DNA from: Streptomyces corallincola
GTDB lineage: Bacteria > Actinomycetota > Actinomycetes > Streptomycetales > Streptomycetaceae
Direction: 5' to 3'
Assembly: GCF_019104725.1 (NCBI RefSeq)
Contig: NZ_JAHRXF010000004.1
Coordinates: 62,001 to 126,000, forward strand
Length of the DNA: 64,000 nucleotides
The translations under genes were made by a program, and so were the position numbers. The notes below the pieces were generated by a model. It did not search any database. It was not told the DNA's origin and was given only the letters and a program-made list of their open reading frames with translations. Of this stretch, positions 22,173 through 31,552 are shown in pieces. Position 1 is the stretch's first letter. The number at the start of each line of letters is the position of its first letter.

Positions 22173-23447
22173 TCACTTGCTGAAGTCGGGCACCAGCTTG
22201 GCGATGGCCAGTTCGGCGTTGTTCAGGCCCTTGTCCAGCGGCTCCTTGCCACCGGCGATCTTCGGCAGCTCGGTGTCGAGCGGCCCCCACAGGGAGCTGT
22301 ACTCGGGCAGCGCCGGGCGCGGCTGAGCGGCGGAGAGCACGCCCTGGTAACCGGCGATGCCGGGGTCGGCCTTGACGGCGGAGGTGTAGGCGTCGCCGCG
22401 GGTCGGCAGCGTGGAGTTCTTCAGGGCGATGGTCTCCTGGGACTTCGCCGAGGTCATGAAGTTGACGAACTTCAGCGCGGCGGCCTGGTGGGCCTTGTCC
22501 GAACCGGCGTAGACCGAGAGGTTGTGGCCGCCGGTCGGGGCGCCCGCCTTGCCGGTGGAACCGGCCGGGACGGGGGCGATGCCGAGGTTCTTCTTGTCGG
22601 CGAACGCGGTGCCCTTGTAGAAGTTGGTGATCTCCCACGGGCCCTGGACGATCGCGGCGACCTTGCCGTTGACGAACGCGTCCTGGATGTGGGCGTAGGC
22701 GTCCGCGGTGGTGTCGGCCTTGTGCAGGCCCTTGCCGGAGAACGTGCTCAGCCAGGTGCCGTACGCCTTCTTGGCGGCGGGCGAGTCCACGGTGATCTTC
22801 TTGGCGGCGGCATCGACGGTGTCGGTGCCCTCGCCGTAGAGGAAGGACTGCGCGTAGTACGCCTGGGTGGAGCCCCAGTAGCCGGCCACCCCGGTCTTGG
22901 CCTGGACCTTGGCGGCGTCGGCCTTCAGCTCGTCCCAGCTCTTCGGCGCGTCGGTGATCCCGGCCTTCTGGAACAGGGCCTTGTTGTAGACGAGCGCGAG
23001 GGTGTCGGTGACCAGCGGCACGCCGTAGGTCTTGCCCTCGTACTGGGCCTGCTTGATCAGGTTCGGCTCGAACTTGGCCTGGTCCCCGAGGGCCTCGGTG
23101 CCGTCCAGCGGCAGGAAGTAGCCCTTCTTGGCGAACGCGGGGGTCCAGCCGACCTCGGAACGCAGCACGTCCGGGGCGCCCTTGGAGCCTGCGGCGGTGT
23201 CGAACTTGTTCTGCGCCTGGTCGAAGGGCACGTTGACGTACTTGACCTTGATGTCCTTGTGGGCAGCCTCGAACTGCTGGACCAGGGCCTTGTAGGTCGG
23301 CGCCTCATTGGTGGCGTTGGACGTGTCCCACCAGGTGATGGTGGTCGGGCCGGCCGCCTTGCCGCCGTCGTCGTCGCTCCCGCCGCACGCCGTCGCCGCG
23401 AGGGCGAGGGACGCCACCAGGGCGGAGGCCGCTATGCCACGCCGCAT
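22173..23447 (-). CDS. malE: Maltose/maltodextrin-binding lipoprotein MalE
   Basis: A 424-residue extracellular solute-binding protein. The signal peptide ends in lipobox TAC with Cys21 (SLALAATACGG). The mature protein begins ITWWDTSNATNEAPTYK and contains the family pattern FLPLDGTEALGD, YGVPLVTDTLALVYNKALF and WEITNFYKG. It captures maltose/maltodextrins outside and delivers them to MalFG. ATG has an aaggagaactc ribosome site. It is divergent from malR over a 406-bp region with several GCAAG/CTTGC palindromes. The position in front of malF and malG, with malR opposite, is the standard Streptomyces arrangement. Confidence 0.95.
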   Translation of the reverse strand: MRRGIAASALVASLALAATACGGSDDDGGKAAGPTTITWWDTSNATNEAPTYKALVQQFEAAHKDIKVKYVNVPFDQAQNKFDTAAGSKGAPDVLRSEVGWTPAFAKKGYFLPLDGTEALGDQAKFEPNLIKQAQYEGKTYGVPLVTDTLALVYNKALFQKAGITDAPKSWDELKADAAKVQAKTGVAGYWGSTQAYYAQSFLYGEGTDTVDAAAKKITVDSPAAKKAYGTWLSTFSGKGLHKADTTADAYAHIQDAFVNGKVAAIVQGPWEITNFYKGTAFADKKNLGIAPVPAGSTGKAGAPTGGHNLSVYAGSDKAHQAAALKFVNFMTSAKSQETIALKNSTLPTRGDAYTSAVKADPGIAGYQGVLSAAQPRPALPEYSSLWGPLDTELPKIAGGKEPLDKGLNNAELAIAKLVPDFSK

Positions 23448-23561
23448 GAGTTCTCCTTGAGGGTTGAGCCCGTGGGACGCGGGGGCGGTCCCGACCGCCG
23501 TCCCGCTGTCGTGCCGACTGCGCCGTTGCGGCGGCCGGGCGACACGGAACGTAACAGCGAT

Positions 23562-23600
23562 GCAAGGCTTGCGAAAGACCTTGCAGAAAAAAAGTGCAAG
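23562..23600. promoter_or_regulatory. malE-side operator palindromes
   Basis: Two inverted repeats built from the same pentamer occur: gcaaggcttgc (23562-23572, 5-bp arms, 1-nt centre) and cttgca-N9-tgcaag (23580-23600). They lie 115-153 bp upstream of the malE start. They are likely MalR sites; binding is inferred from position and sequence kinship with the amylase repeats. Confidence 0.7.
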
Positions 23601-23683
23601 AGAGCCCAGAGGTTACCGTGTCGTGACCCGTCCTAGACCGCGCCGAAACCGGATTCCTCCGCCGGTCGGCGGGGCGGCGGCCA

Positions 23684-23710
23684 CTTGTGCAAGACTCTGC
23701 AAGGACTTGC
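23684..23710. promoter_or_regulatory. malR-side operator palindromes
   Basis: cttgtgcaag (23684-23693) and gcaag-N2-cttgc (23699-23710) sit about 145-170 bp before the malR start. They are the same element as the malE and amylase operators, suggesting that MalR also controls itself. Confidence 0.65.
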
Positions 23711-23853
23711 CGCACGCGCCTCCGCGGGGACGATCTCCCTTGCGGGCGGGGCCGCGGGGTCCGGGGCGCCCGTATTCGGGGAGCCCGGTGGGCCCGTCAC
23801 ACCGAGGGCCCGGACCACCATCACCAGGGACTCAACCAGGGGCGAGGAGCGCG

Positions 23854-24972
23854 ATGTCGCAGCAACCCACGGGCCGTCCGGCCGTCCGCGCACGGCGTCC
23901 CGCCGGTGGGCAGGGCGGTCCGCGGCCGGTACAGTCCGGTCCCGTGACCACACGGCTCGCGGACATCGCCGCGCAGGCGGGGGTGAGCGAAGCGACCGTC
24001 AGCCGGGTCCTCAACGGGAAGCCGGGCGTCGCCGCCACCACCCGCCAGTCCGTCCTGGCCGCGCTGGACGTGCTCGGCTACGAGCGTCCGGTCCGGCTGC
24101 GGCAGCGCAGCGAGGGCCTGGTCGGGCTGATCACGCCCGAGCTGGAGAACCCCATATTCCCCGCGCTCGCCCAGGTCATCGGCCAGGCGCTGACCCGGCA
24201 GGGCTACACCCCGGTGCTCGCCACCCAGACCCCCGGCGGCTCCACCGAGGACGAGCTGACGGAGATGCTGGTGGACCGGGGCGTCGCCGGGATCATCTAC
24301 GTCTCCGGACTGCACGCCGACACCACCGCCGACATGCAGCGCTACGAGCGGCTGCGCGCGCAGGGCGTCCCCTTCGTGCTGGTGGACGGCTTCTCGCCGA
24401 AGGTGCAGGCGCCGTTCATCTCCCCCGACGACCGCGCCGCGATGTCCCTCGCGGTGACGCATCTGGTGTCGCTCGGGCACACCCGGATCGGGCTGGCGCT
24501 CGGCCCGAAGCGGTTCGTGCCGGTGCAGCGCAAGATCGAGGGCTTCGTACGGGCCGTGCAGGAGCAGCTCGGCATGCCCGCCACGCAGGTCGAGACCGAC
24601 CTCGTACAGCACTCGCTGTACACCCTGGAGGGCGGTCAGGCCGCCGCCGCCGCGCTGATCGGGCGGGACTGCACGGCGGTGGTGTGCGCGAGCGACATGA
24701 TGGCGCTCGGCGCGATACGCGCCGCCCGGCAGCTCGGTCTCGACGTGCCGCGCGACATCTCCGTGGTCGGCTTCGACGACTCGCCGCTGATCGCGTTCAC
24801 CGACCCGCCGCTCACCACGGTCCGCAAGCCGGTCCCGGCGATGGGGCAGGCGGCCGTGCGCACCCTGCTGGAGGAGGTCGGCGGCACGCCCGCCCCGCAC
24901 AGCGAGTTCGTCTTCATGCCGGAGCTGGTCGTGCGCGGCTCGACCGCCTCGGCGCCCGGCGGACGCCACTGA
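23854..24972 (+). CDS. malR: LacI-family maltose regulon repressor MalR
   Basis: A 372-residue repressor. The start ATG at 23854 follows gaggagcgcg; a later GTG at 23944 right before TTRLADIAAQ would give the minimal LacI form. The helix-turn-helix reads LADIAAQAGVSEATVSRVLN, followed by the hinge and a periplasmic-binding-like effector domain (LVGLITPELENPIFPALAQV; SVVGFDDSPLIAFTDPPLTT). It should repress the amylases, malEFG and itself through CTTGC boxes and be released by maltose-type sugars; in S. coelicolor MalR also mediates glucose repression of this system. It is divergent from malE. Confidence 0.95.
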   Translation: MSQQPTGRPAVRARRPAGGQGGPRPVQSGPVTTRLADIAAQAGVSEATVSRVLNGKPGVAATTRQSVLAALDVLGYERPVRLRQRSEGLVGLITPELENPIFPALAQVIGQALTRQGYTPVLATQTPGGSTEDELTEMLVDRGVAGIIYVSGLHADTTADMQRYERLRAQGVPFVLVDGFSPKVQAPFISPDDRAAMSLAVTHLVSLGHTRIGLALGPKRFVPVQRKIEGFVRAVQEQLGMPATQVETDLVQHSLYTLEGGQAAAAALIGRDCTAVVCASDMMALGAIRAARQLGLDVPRDISVVGFDDSPLIAFTDPPLTTVRKPVPAMGQAAVRTLLEEVGGTPAPHSEFVFMPELVVRGSTASAPGGRH

Positions 24973-25080
24973 CCCTCCCGCACCGGGCGCGCCCCGGCCT
25001 CCCGGCGGCGCGGACGTGCGGGCCCGGTCCGGCCTTGGGATGATCGGGCGGGGAACCCTTTTCTGGCAGACTCTGTGGCT

Positions 25081-25929
25081 ATGAGTGACTCCGCCGTGAC
25101 AGATCCGGAACGCCGCTCGGCAGTGGCCGTTCCGCGGACCGTCACGGGCGGGGGCCCGGGAGGCGCGCCGCACCGGCGCGGCCGCCCGCGCCGGCCCCGG
25201 CTGTGGTTCGAGATCCTGCTGATCGCGGTGAGTTACTGGACGTACTCCCTGATCCGCAACGCCGTCCCCGAGCAGAAGGCGGCGGCCCTGCGCAACGCCG
25301 ACCGGCTGTGGGCGCTGGAGCACCGGCTCGGCATCGCCGTCGAGAGCTCCGTCAACCACGCGGTGGATTCCGTGACATGGCTGATCGTCGGCATGAACTA
25401 CTACTACGCCACCCTGCACTTCGTCATCACCGTCGGCGTGCTGGTGTGGCTGTACCACTGGCACCCCGGCCGGTACGCGGCCACCCGGCTGGTGTTGTTC
25501 GCCACCACCGGCGTCGCCCTGCTCGGCTACTACCTCTTCCCGCTCGCCCCGCCCCGGCTGATGAACGGCGGCCACTTCGTGGACACCGTGATGGTCCACC
25601 ACACCTGGGGCTCGATGGCCTCCGGCGACCTCAAGCACCTGTCCAACCAGTACGCGGCGATGCCGTCCATGCACATCGGCTGGTCCCTGTGGTGCGGGCT
25701 GACGGTCTTCGCGCTCGCCTCGGTGCCGTGGGTACGGGTGCTGGGGCTGCTCTACCCCGCGCTGACCCTGGTGGTGATCGTCGCCACCGCCAACCACTTC
25801 TGGCTGGACGCGGTCGGCGGGGCGCTCTGCCTCACCTTCGGCTTCGCCGTCGCCCGGCTCTGGTACGGGAGGCCGCCGTACGCGTTGCCGCGGGTGCCGG
25901 TACGGGAACGGGATCACGCATCCGCGTAG
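25081..25929 (+). CDS. PAP2-superfamily membrane phosphatase/phosphotransferase
   Basis: The product is 282 residues with a basic, Pro-rich N-terminus (1-45) and about six transmembrane helices. The catalytic PAP2 motifs are MPSMHIGW (conserved His near residue 197) and ANHFWLDAVGG (His and Asp near 239-244). The layout, including the preceding NYYYATLHFV segment, fits the subgroup related to inositol phosphotransferases (AUR1/Ipc1-like). It probably transfers or removes lipid-linked phosphate at the outer membrane face. It ends 16 bp inside the convergent glnE gene. Confidence 0.87.
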   Translation: MSDSAVTDPERRSAVAVPRTVTGGGPGGAPHRRGRPRRPRLWFEILLIAVSYWTYSLIRNAVPEQKAAALRNADRLWALEHRLGIAVESSVNHAVDSVTWLIVGMNYYYATLHFVITVGVLVWLYHWHPGRYAATRLVLFATTGVALLGYYLFPLAPPRLMNGGHFVDTVMVHHTWGSMASGDLKHLSNQYAAMPSMHIGWSLWCGLTVFALASVPWVRVLGLLYPALTLVVIVATANHFWLDAVGGALCLTFGFAVARLWYGRPPYALPRVPVRERDHASA

Positions 25930-28910
25930 AACAGGTCCTCCACCACCGTGCGGGCCCTGCGGGCCGTACGACGGTACGCGTCCAGCATGTCGCCCGCGTG
26001 ACCGGGACCGAAGCCCAGGTAGCGGCCGACGGCGGCCAGGTCGCGGGGCTCGGTGGGGAAGGTGTCCCCGGCCCGGCCGCGTACCAGCATGACCGCGCCG
26101 CGCACCCGGGTCGCCAGCACCCACGCCTCGTCCAGTACGGCCGCGTCCTCGGCGGCGATCAGCCCGGCCGCGTGCGCCGCCGCCAGTGCCTCGCGGGTGC
26201 GGGTGGTGCGCAGGCCGGGGAGTTCGCGGCCGTGCCGCATCTGCATCAGCTGGACCGTCCACTCCACGTCCGACAGGCCGCCGGGGCCGAGCTTGGTGTG
26301 CAGCTTGGGGTCCGCGCCGCGCGGCAGCCGCTCCGACTCCATGCGCGCCTTCAGCCTGCGGATCTCTCGCACCGCGTCGTCGCTGAGCCCCGCCTCGGGG
26401 TAGCGCAGCGGGTCGATCAGCTCGACGAAGCGGGCGGCGAGGTCCGCGTCACCGGCCACCGGCTCGGCCCGCAGCAGCGCCTGCGACTCCCAGACCAGGG
26501 ACCAGCGGCGGTAGTACGCCTCGTACGAGGTCAGGGTGCGCACCAGCGGGCCCGTCCTGCCCTCGGGGCGCAGGTCGGCGTCGATCAGCAGCGGCGGGTC
26601 GGCGCTGGGGAGCTGGAGCAGCCGGCGCATCTCCGCGACCACCTTGTTGGCGGCGGCCGACGCCTCCTGCTCGGAGACGCCCTCGCGCGGCTCGTGCACG
26701 AACAGCACGTCGGCGTCGGAGCCGTAGCCGAGTTCGTTGCCGCCGAAGCGGCCCATGCCGATCACCGCGAACCGGGTCGGCAGCGTGTCGCCCCAGTTCG
26801 CCCGGACCACCGCGCGCAGCGTGCCCGCGATGGTCGCCGCCGTCAGGTCGGACACCGCCCCTCCGACCCGGTCCGCGAGCGCGCCCGCGTCCGCCTCGGC
26901 GGGCGTCGTCTCCGTGCCGTACGAGGAGACGATGTCGCCCGCCGCCGTACGGAACAGCTCCCGGCGCCGCACCCCGCGCGCCGCCGTCACACCCTGCTCC
27001 GCGTTCTCCGCCCGGCCGACCGCCGCCAGCACCTCCTGCTCCAACTGGGCGCGCGGGCGCGGCCGTAGCCCTCCCCCGACGCCGTCGCCGAGCAGCGCGA
27101 CCGCCTCCGGGGCGCGCATCAGCAGGTCCGGCGCGAGGCGGCCCGCCGACAGCACGCGGGCCAGGTTCTCGGCCGCCGCGCCCTCGTCGCGCAGCAGCCG
27201 CAGGTACCAGGGGGTCTTGCCGAGCGCGTCGGAGACCTTCCGGAAGTTCAGCAGGCCCGCGTCGGGGTCGGCGGAGTCCGCGAACCAGCCGAGCATCACC
27301 GGGAGCAGCGTCCGCTGGATCGCCGCCTTGCGGCTCACCCCGGAGGCCAGCGCCTCCAGGTGGCGCAGGGCCGCGGCCGGGTCCGCGTACCCGAGCGCGA
27401 CCATCCGTTCGCGGGCCGCGTCCGGACGCAGCCGGGCCTCACCGGTGGCGAGCTGCGCGAAGGCGTCCAGCAGCGGCCGGTAGAACAGCTTCTCGTGCAG
27501 CCGCCGTACGACACCGGTGTGCCGTTTCAGCTCGCGCTGGAGGCCGGTCTCCGGGTCGGTGCGCAGGCCGAGGGAGCGGCCGAGGCGGCGGAGGTCGGCG
27601 TCCGCCTCCGGGACGAGGTGGGTGCGGCGCAGGCGGTACAACTGGATGCGGTGCTCCAGCGTGCGCAGGAAGCGGTACGCCTCGTCCAGCCGGGCGGCGT
27701 CCTCGCGGCCCACGTAGCCGCCCGCCGCCAGTGCCTGGAGGGCGTCCAGGGTGGTGCCGCTGCGGAGGGTGGGGTCGGTGCGGCCGTGCACCAGCTGGAG
27801 CAGCTGTACGGCGAACTCGACGTCCCTGAGGCCGCCGGGGCCGAGTTTCAGTTCCCGGTCGATCTCCGCCGCCGGGATGTTCTCGACGACGCGTCGGCGC
27901 ATCTTCTGTACGTCCGCGACGAAGTTCTCGCGTTCCGCCGCCGCCCAGACCAGGGGGTCGAGCGCCTCCGTGTACGCCCGGCCGAGTTCCGCGTCGCCCG
28001 CCACCGGGCGGGCCTTCAACAGCGCCTGGAACTCCCAGGTCTTCGCCCAGCGCTGGTAATACGCCAGGTGGCTGCTCAGGGTGCGGACGAGGGGGCCGTT
28101 GCGGCCCTCCGGGCGGAGGTTGGCGTCCACCGGCCAGATGGAACCCTCGACGGTGGTCTCCGAGCAGATCCGCATCATGCGGGACGCCAGGCGGGTCGCC
28201 GCCTTCAGCGCCTTCGTCTCGTCGGCGCCCTCCCGGGGCTCCCCCACGAAGATCACGTCCACGTCGGAGACGTAGTTCAGCTCGTGGCCGCCGCACTTGC
28301 CCATCGCGATCACGGCGAGGCGGCCGAGGGCCGCGTCCTGCGGGGCTTCTTCCTCGGCGAGGCCGAGTGCCGCTCGGAGGGTGGCCGTGGCGAGGTCCGC
28401 GAGTTCCGCCGCCGTCTGGGCCAGGTCCGTGGTGCCGCATACGTCTCTCGCGGCGATGGAGAGGAGGCAGCGGCGGTACGCGACGCGGAGGTTCACCGGG
28501 TCGGTGGCCTCCGCGAGTCCTCTCTCGAACTCCTCCAGGCCGGGGTGGAGGTCCCTCGGTTCGTAGGTGACCAGCGCCTGCCAGTCGGCGGGGTGGCGGG
28601 CGAGGTGGTCGGCGAGGGCCTCGGAGGCGCCGAGGACGCCGAGGAGGCGGTCGCGGAGCGGTTTCGACGCGATCAGGGTGTCGAGGAGCTCGCGGCGGGC
28701 GGGGTGTTCGGGCTGCGCCTCCAGGAGGCGGACCAGTCCGTGCAGGGCCAGGTCCGGGTCCGCCGTCGCGCCGAGCGCCTCCAGGAGTACCGGGTCGTCC
28801 CGGACCTCGCTGAGTTCGGGGCCGTCGAGCAGGCGCTCCGCCGCGGAGGGGTCCGTGAAGCCGTGGCGGAGCAGGCGCGTGAAGGTGCTGCTTCTGCGGC
28901 CCGGCGTCAT
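25914..28910 (-). CDS. glnE: Glutamine synthetase adenylyltransferase/deadenylylase GlnE
   Basis: A 998-residue bifunctional enzyme that attaches AMP to, or removes it from, type I glutamine synthetase. The start ATG at 28910 follows cggaggcacc. The N-terminal deadenylylase nucleotidyltransferase motif is MGKCGGHELNYVSDVDVIFV (about 207-226) and the C-terminal adenylylase motif is GMGRFGGNELGYGSDADVLF (about 720-739); both keep the DxD metal ligands. Helical GlnE domains follow each (GPGGLRDVEFAVQLLQL; GPGGLSDVEWTVQLMQM). Length and two-domain order are those of actinobacterial GlnE. It converges on the PAP2 gene (16-bp overlap). Its normal target GlnA is not in this window. Confidence 0.97.
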   Translation of the reverse strand: MTPGRRSSTFTRLLRHGFTDPSAAERLLDGPELSEVRDDPVLLEALGATADPDLALHGLVRLLEAQPEHPARRELLDTLIASKPLRDRLLGVLGASEALADHLARHPADWQALVTYEPRDLHPGLEEFERGLAEATDPVNLRVAYRRCLLSIAARDVCGTTDLAQTAAELADLATATLRAALGLAEEEAPQDAALGRLAVIAMGKCGGHELNYVSDVDVIFVGEPREGADETKALKAATRLASRMMRICSETTVEGSIWPVDANLRPEGRNGPLVRTLSSHLAYYQRWAKTWEFQALLKARPVAGDAELGRAYTEALDPLVWAAAERENFVADVQKMRRRVVENIPAAEIDRELKLGPGGLRDVEFAVQLLQLVHGRTDPTLRSGTTLDALQALAAGGYVGREDAARLDEAYRFLRTLEHRIQLYRLRRTHLVPEADADLRRLGRSLGLRTDPETGLQRELKRHTGVVRRLHEKLFYRPLLDAFAQLATGEARLRPDAARERMVALGYADPAAALRHLEALASGVSRKAAIQRTLLPVMLGWFADSADPDAGLLNFRKVSDALGKTPWYLRLLRDEGAAAENLARVLSAGRLAPDLLMRAPEAVALLGDGVGGGLRPRPRAQLEQEVLAAVGRAENAEQGVTAARGVRRRELFRTAAGDIVSSYGTETTPAEADAGALADRVGGAVSDLTAATIAGTLRAVVRANWGDTLPTRFAVIGMGRFGGNELGYGSDADVLFVHEPREGVSEQEASAAANKVVAEMRRLLQLPSADPPLLIDADLRPEGRTGPLVRTLTSYEAYYRRWSLVWESQALLRAEPVAGDADLAARFVELIDPLRYPEAGLSDDAVREIRRLKARMESERLPRGADPKLHTKLGPGGLSDVEWTVQLMQMRHGRELPGLRTTRTREALAAAHAAGLIAAEDAAVLDEAWVLATRVRGAVMLVRGRAGDTFPTEPRDLAAVGRYLGFGPGHAGDMLDAYRRTARRARTVVEDLFYADA

Positions 28911-29316
28911 GGGGTGCCTCCGCGGTGTGTCCGGTGAGTGTCCTGGCCAGAGCCTAGTGGGTGGGTATGCCCGCGGCGCATCCGTCGGGCCCGTCGCGGC
29001 TTGGGGTGCGTGTCCGGGGTGCGGTGCGCGTGCTGGGTGCCTGCGGCGCATCTCTCCCTGTCGTCTCGGTTGCGGTAGCGCCTACCGGCTGTCGTGGGTC
29101 GGGGCCGCCCCGGGTCATCTCCGTCCTCGGTCCGGCGACCACGTCGGGTCCACGCGGGCCCCTGTTGTACGCCGGACTCTGCGGGCGGAGACAACCCGGC
29201 CCGTCCCCTTTCCGCCGTACGCGGCCGGAGGCGCCCCTCACCGAGTCCGATGAGTTCCGCTCCGGGCCTCTCCTTTACGACCCCGGAGCTCGGCAACTTG
29301 GCTTCTCAGCCGCACA
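28911..29316. other. Intergenic region between glnE and the phosphoesterase gene
   Basis: About 400 bp of divergent promoter space. It contains no supported gene; open frames here have no ribosome site and disagree in strand. I see no convincing GlnR box (gtnac-N6-gnaac) before glnE. The phosphoesterase side ends in the PHO-box-like element listed separately. Confidence 0.45.
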
Positions 29317-29338
29317 GTTCACCCTCTCTTCATCTGCC
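29317..29338 (+). promoter_or_regulatory. PHO-box-like direct repeat
   Basis: Two adjacent 11-nt units, gttcaccctct and cttcatctgcc, match the Streptomyces PhoP-binding pattern of 11-nt direct repeats with a conserved gttcayc core. They stand 81 bp before the start of a secreted phosphoesterase gene, which is the usual kind of PhoP target. Binding is inferred. Confidence 0.6.
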
Positions 29339-29418
29339 GGGTGGCGTGGAGAGCTGGAAGGGATTTTTGGCGTGGGCATGATCTGACGGCAACGTCGCTT
29401 TCTCTTCCGGAGGTTGAT

Positions 29419-30291
29419 GTGTTCCGTCGTGCCCGTACTGTCGTGGCGTCGGCCGCCGCTCTTGCCGTTGGTGCGGTGGGGTTGTGGGTCGGGGTCGGGG
29501 GTGAGGCCGCGCAGGCGGCGGGGGCCGTGCCGACGCCGGACCATGTGGTGGTCGTGGTGATGGAGAACCACGCGTACAGCCAGGTGATCGGGTCGTCCAG
29601 CGCGCCGTATCTGAACTCGCTGAAGAGCGGGGGCGCCAACCTCAGTCAGTCGTTCGGGATCACGCACCCCAGTCAGCCCAACTACTTCGCGCTGTTCTCG
29701 GGTTCGACGCAGGGGATCACCGATGACGGGTGCTACACGGCCGGGTTCTCTTCGGCCCCGAATCTCGCCTCCGAGCTGATCGCCGCGGGGAAGACCTGGG
29801 GGAGTTACAACGAGACGCTGCCCAGTCAGGGGTCCACGACCTGTAGCAGCGGGAACTACGCGCGCAAGCACAACCCGTGGTTCGGGTTCGCCAATGTGCC
29901 GACTTCGAGCGCGAAGACGTTCGCTCAATTCCCCTCGGACTTCAGCACGTTGCCGCGGGTCTCGTTCGTGACGCCGAACCTGTGCAGCGACATGCACGAC
30001 TGCTCGGTGGGCACCGGTGACACCTGGCTGAAGAACAACCTGAGCGCGTACGCCAGTTGGGCCAGGACGCACAACAGTCTGCTGGTCGTCACGTTCGACG
30101 AGGACAACCGGCTGAGCGGGAACCGGATTCCGACGGTGCTGTACGGACAGCCGGTGGCGGCGGGGTCGTCTTCGGGGACGACGTACAACCACTACGACCT
30201 GCTGCGCACCCTGGAGGACCTGGCCGGGCTGGGCACGCACGCCGGGAACGCGGGCTCCGCCAAGGACATCACTGGCGTCTGGGCGTCCTGA
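29419..30291 (+). CDS. Secreted phosphoesterase (acid phosphatase/phospholipase C-like family)
   Basis: A 290-residue exported enzyme. GTG start with a strong ggaggttgat ribosome site. The signal peptide (FRRARTVVASAAALAVGAVG) ends near AAQAAG. Phosphoesterase-family motifs are HVVVVVMENHAYSQVIG (metal ligands E and N), HPSQPNYFALFSGST, and LVVTFDEDN with YNHYDLLRTLED near the end. This family cleaves phosphomonoesters or phospholipids outside the cell to release phosphate. The PHO-box-like element upstream supports phosphate-starvation induction. The next gene starts 1 bp after its stop codon. Confidence 0.88.
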   Translation: MFRRARTVVASAAALAVGAVGLWVGVGGEAAQAAGAVPTPDHVVVVVMENHAYSQVIGSSSAPYLNSLKSGGANLSQSFGITHPSQPNYFALFSGSTQGITDDGCYTAGFSSAPNLASELIAAGKTWGSYNETLPSQGSTTCSSGNYARKHNPWFGFANVPTSSAKTFAQFPSDFSTLPRVSFVTPNLCSDMHDCSVGTGDTWLKNNLSAYASWARTHNSLLVVTFDEDNRLSGNRIPTVLYGQPVAAGSSSGTTYNHYDLLRTLEDLAGLGTHAGNAGSAKDITGVWAS

Positions 30292-30292
30292 C

Positions 30293-31552
30293 GTGTACGT
30301 AGCGGACAGCCGCGCGTCCGTGGACGGTGCCGTCCGGCCCGCTGTGGCCGGGCGGCGCCGTGCCGCGCTCGCGCCCACCGTGCTGGCCCTCGGCTCGGTC
30401 AGCCTGATCACCGACGTCTCCTCGGAGATGGTCACCGCCGTACTGCCGTTGTACCTGGTCGGCGGGCTCGGCCTGTCGCCGCTCGGGTTCGGGCTGCTCG
30501 ACGGGATCTACAACGGGTTCTCCGCCGTCGTCCGGCTCGCCGGAGGGCATCTCGCCGACCGGGGCGGCGGGCGGCACAAGTGGGTCGCGGGGGCGGGGTA
30601 CGGGCTGTCCGCGCTGTGCAAGCCGCTGCTGCTCGTCGTGCACACCCTCACCCCGATCGGCCTCGTCCTCGCCCTGGACCGGACCGGCAAGGGGCTGCGG
30701 ACCGCGCCCCGCGACGCGCTGATCTCGCTGTCCTCGGCACCCGAGGCGCGCGGGCGGGCCTTCGGGGTGCACCGGGCGATGGACACCGCCGGTGCGCTGA
30801 TGGGGCCGCTGGCCGCGTTCCTGATCCTGCGGGCCACCGTGGACGGGTACGACGCGGTGTTCACCGTCAGCTTCTGTGTGGCCGTACTCGGTGTACTGGT
30901 CCTCGTGCTGTTCGTGCCGGGCGGGAAGGGTGATCGTCAACTTCCGTCCGAGCGGCCCACGTTGGCCGCCGCCCTGGGGCTGCTGCGCGGGCGGGAGGTG
31001 CGGCGGGTCGCGGTGTGCGCGCTGCTGCTGGGGCTGGCCACCGTCAGCGACTCGTTCGTCTTCCTGCTGCTCCAGCGGCGACTCGGCGTCCCCGACCGCT
31101 GGTTCGCGCTGCTGCCGCTCGGTACGGCCGCCGCGTTCCTGCTGCTCGCCGTGGCGCTGGGGCGGCTCGCTGACCGGGTCGGCCGGTGGAACGTGTTCCT
31201 CGGCGGGCACGCGGCCCTGCTCGCCGCGTACCTGCTGCTGCTCGGCCCGTGGCGGGGCACCGCGCTGCCGTACGTGGTGCTCGCGCTGCACGGCTGTTTC
31301 TACGCCGCCACGGACGGGGTGCTGATGGCCGCCGCGTCGGCGGGGGTGCCGGAGGCGCTGCGGTCGTCGGGGCTGGCCGTCGTGCAGACCGGGCAGGCGC
31401 TCGCCCGGTTCGCCTGCTCGCTGCTGTTCGGCGCGGCCTGGACCGTGTGGGGCGACCGGGCGGCCCTCGCCGGGGCGGTGGGCGCGCTGGTGGTGGGCGC
31501 CGCGTTCGCCCTGGTCCTGCGCCCGCGCGACGGACGGGAGGTCGTTTCGTGA
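30293..31552 (+). CDS. MFS transporter
   Basis: A 419-residue major facilitator protein with about 12 hydrophobic helices. Typical features are LGSVSLITDVSSEMVTAVLP in the first helix, loop 2-3 motif GGHLADRGGGRHK, and LDRTGKGLRTAPRDALI between helices 4 and 5. GTG start 1 bp after the phosphoesterase stop, without its own clear ribosome site, so translation is probably coupled. Its end overlaps the next gene by 4 bp (gtga). The SSEM/KGLRTAPRDAL pattern is that of MFS proteins whose cargo is unknown. The linkage suggests movement of a product of, or precursor for, the phosphoesterase step. Confidence 0.9.
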   Translation: MYVADSRASVDGAVRPAVAGRRRAALAPTVLALGSVSLITDVSSEMVTAVLPLYLVGGLGLSPLGFGLLDGIYNGFSAVVRLAGGHLADRGGGRHKWVAGAGYGLSALCKPLLLVVHTLTPIGLVLALDRTGKGLRTAPRDALISLSSAPEARGRAFGVHRAMDTAGALMGPLAAFLILRATVDGYDAVFTVSFCVAVLGVLVLVLFVPGGKGDRQLPSERPTLAAALGLLRGREVRRVAVCALLLGLATVSDSFVFLLLQRRLGVPDRWFALLPLGTAAAFLLLAVALGRLADRVGRWNVFLGGHAALLAAYLLLLGPWRGTALPYVVLALHGCFYAATDGVLMAAASAGVPEALRSSGLAVVQTGQALARFACSLLFGAAWTVWGDRAALAGAVGALVVGAAFALVLRPRDGREVVS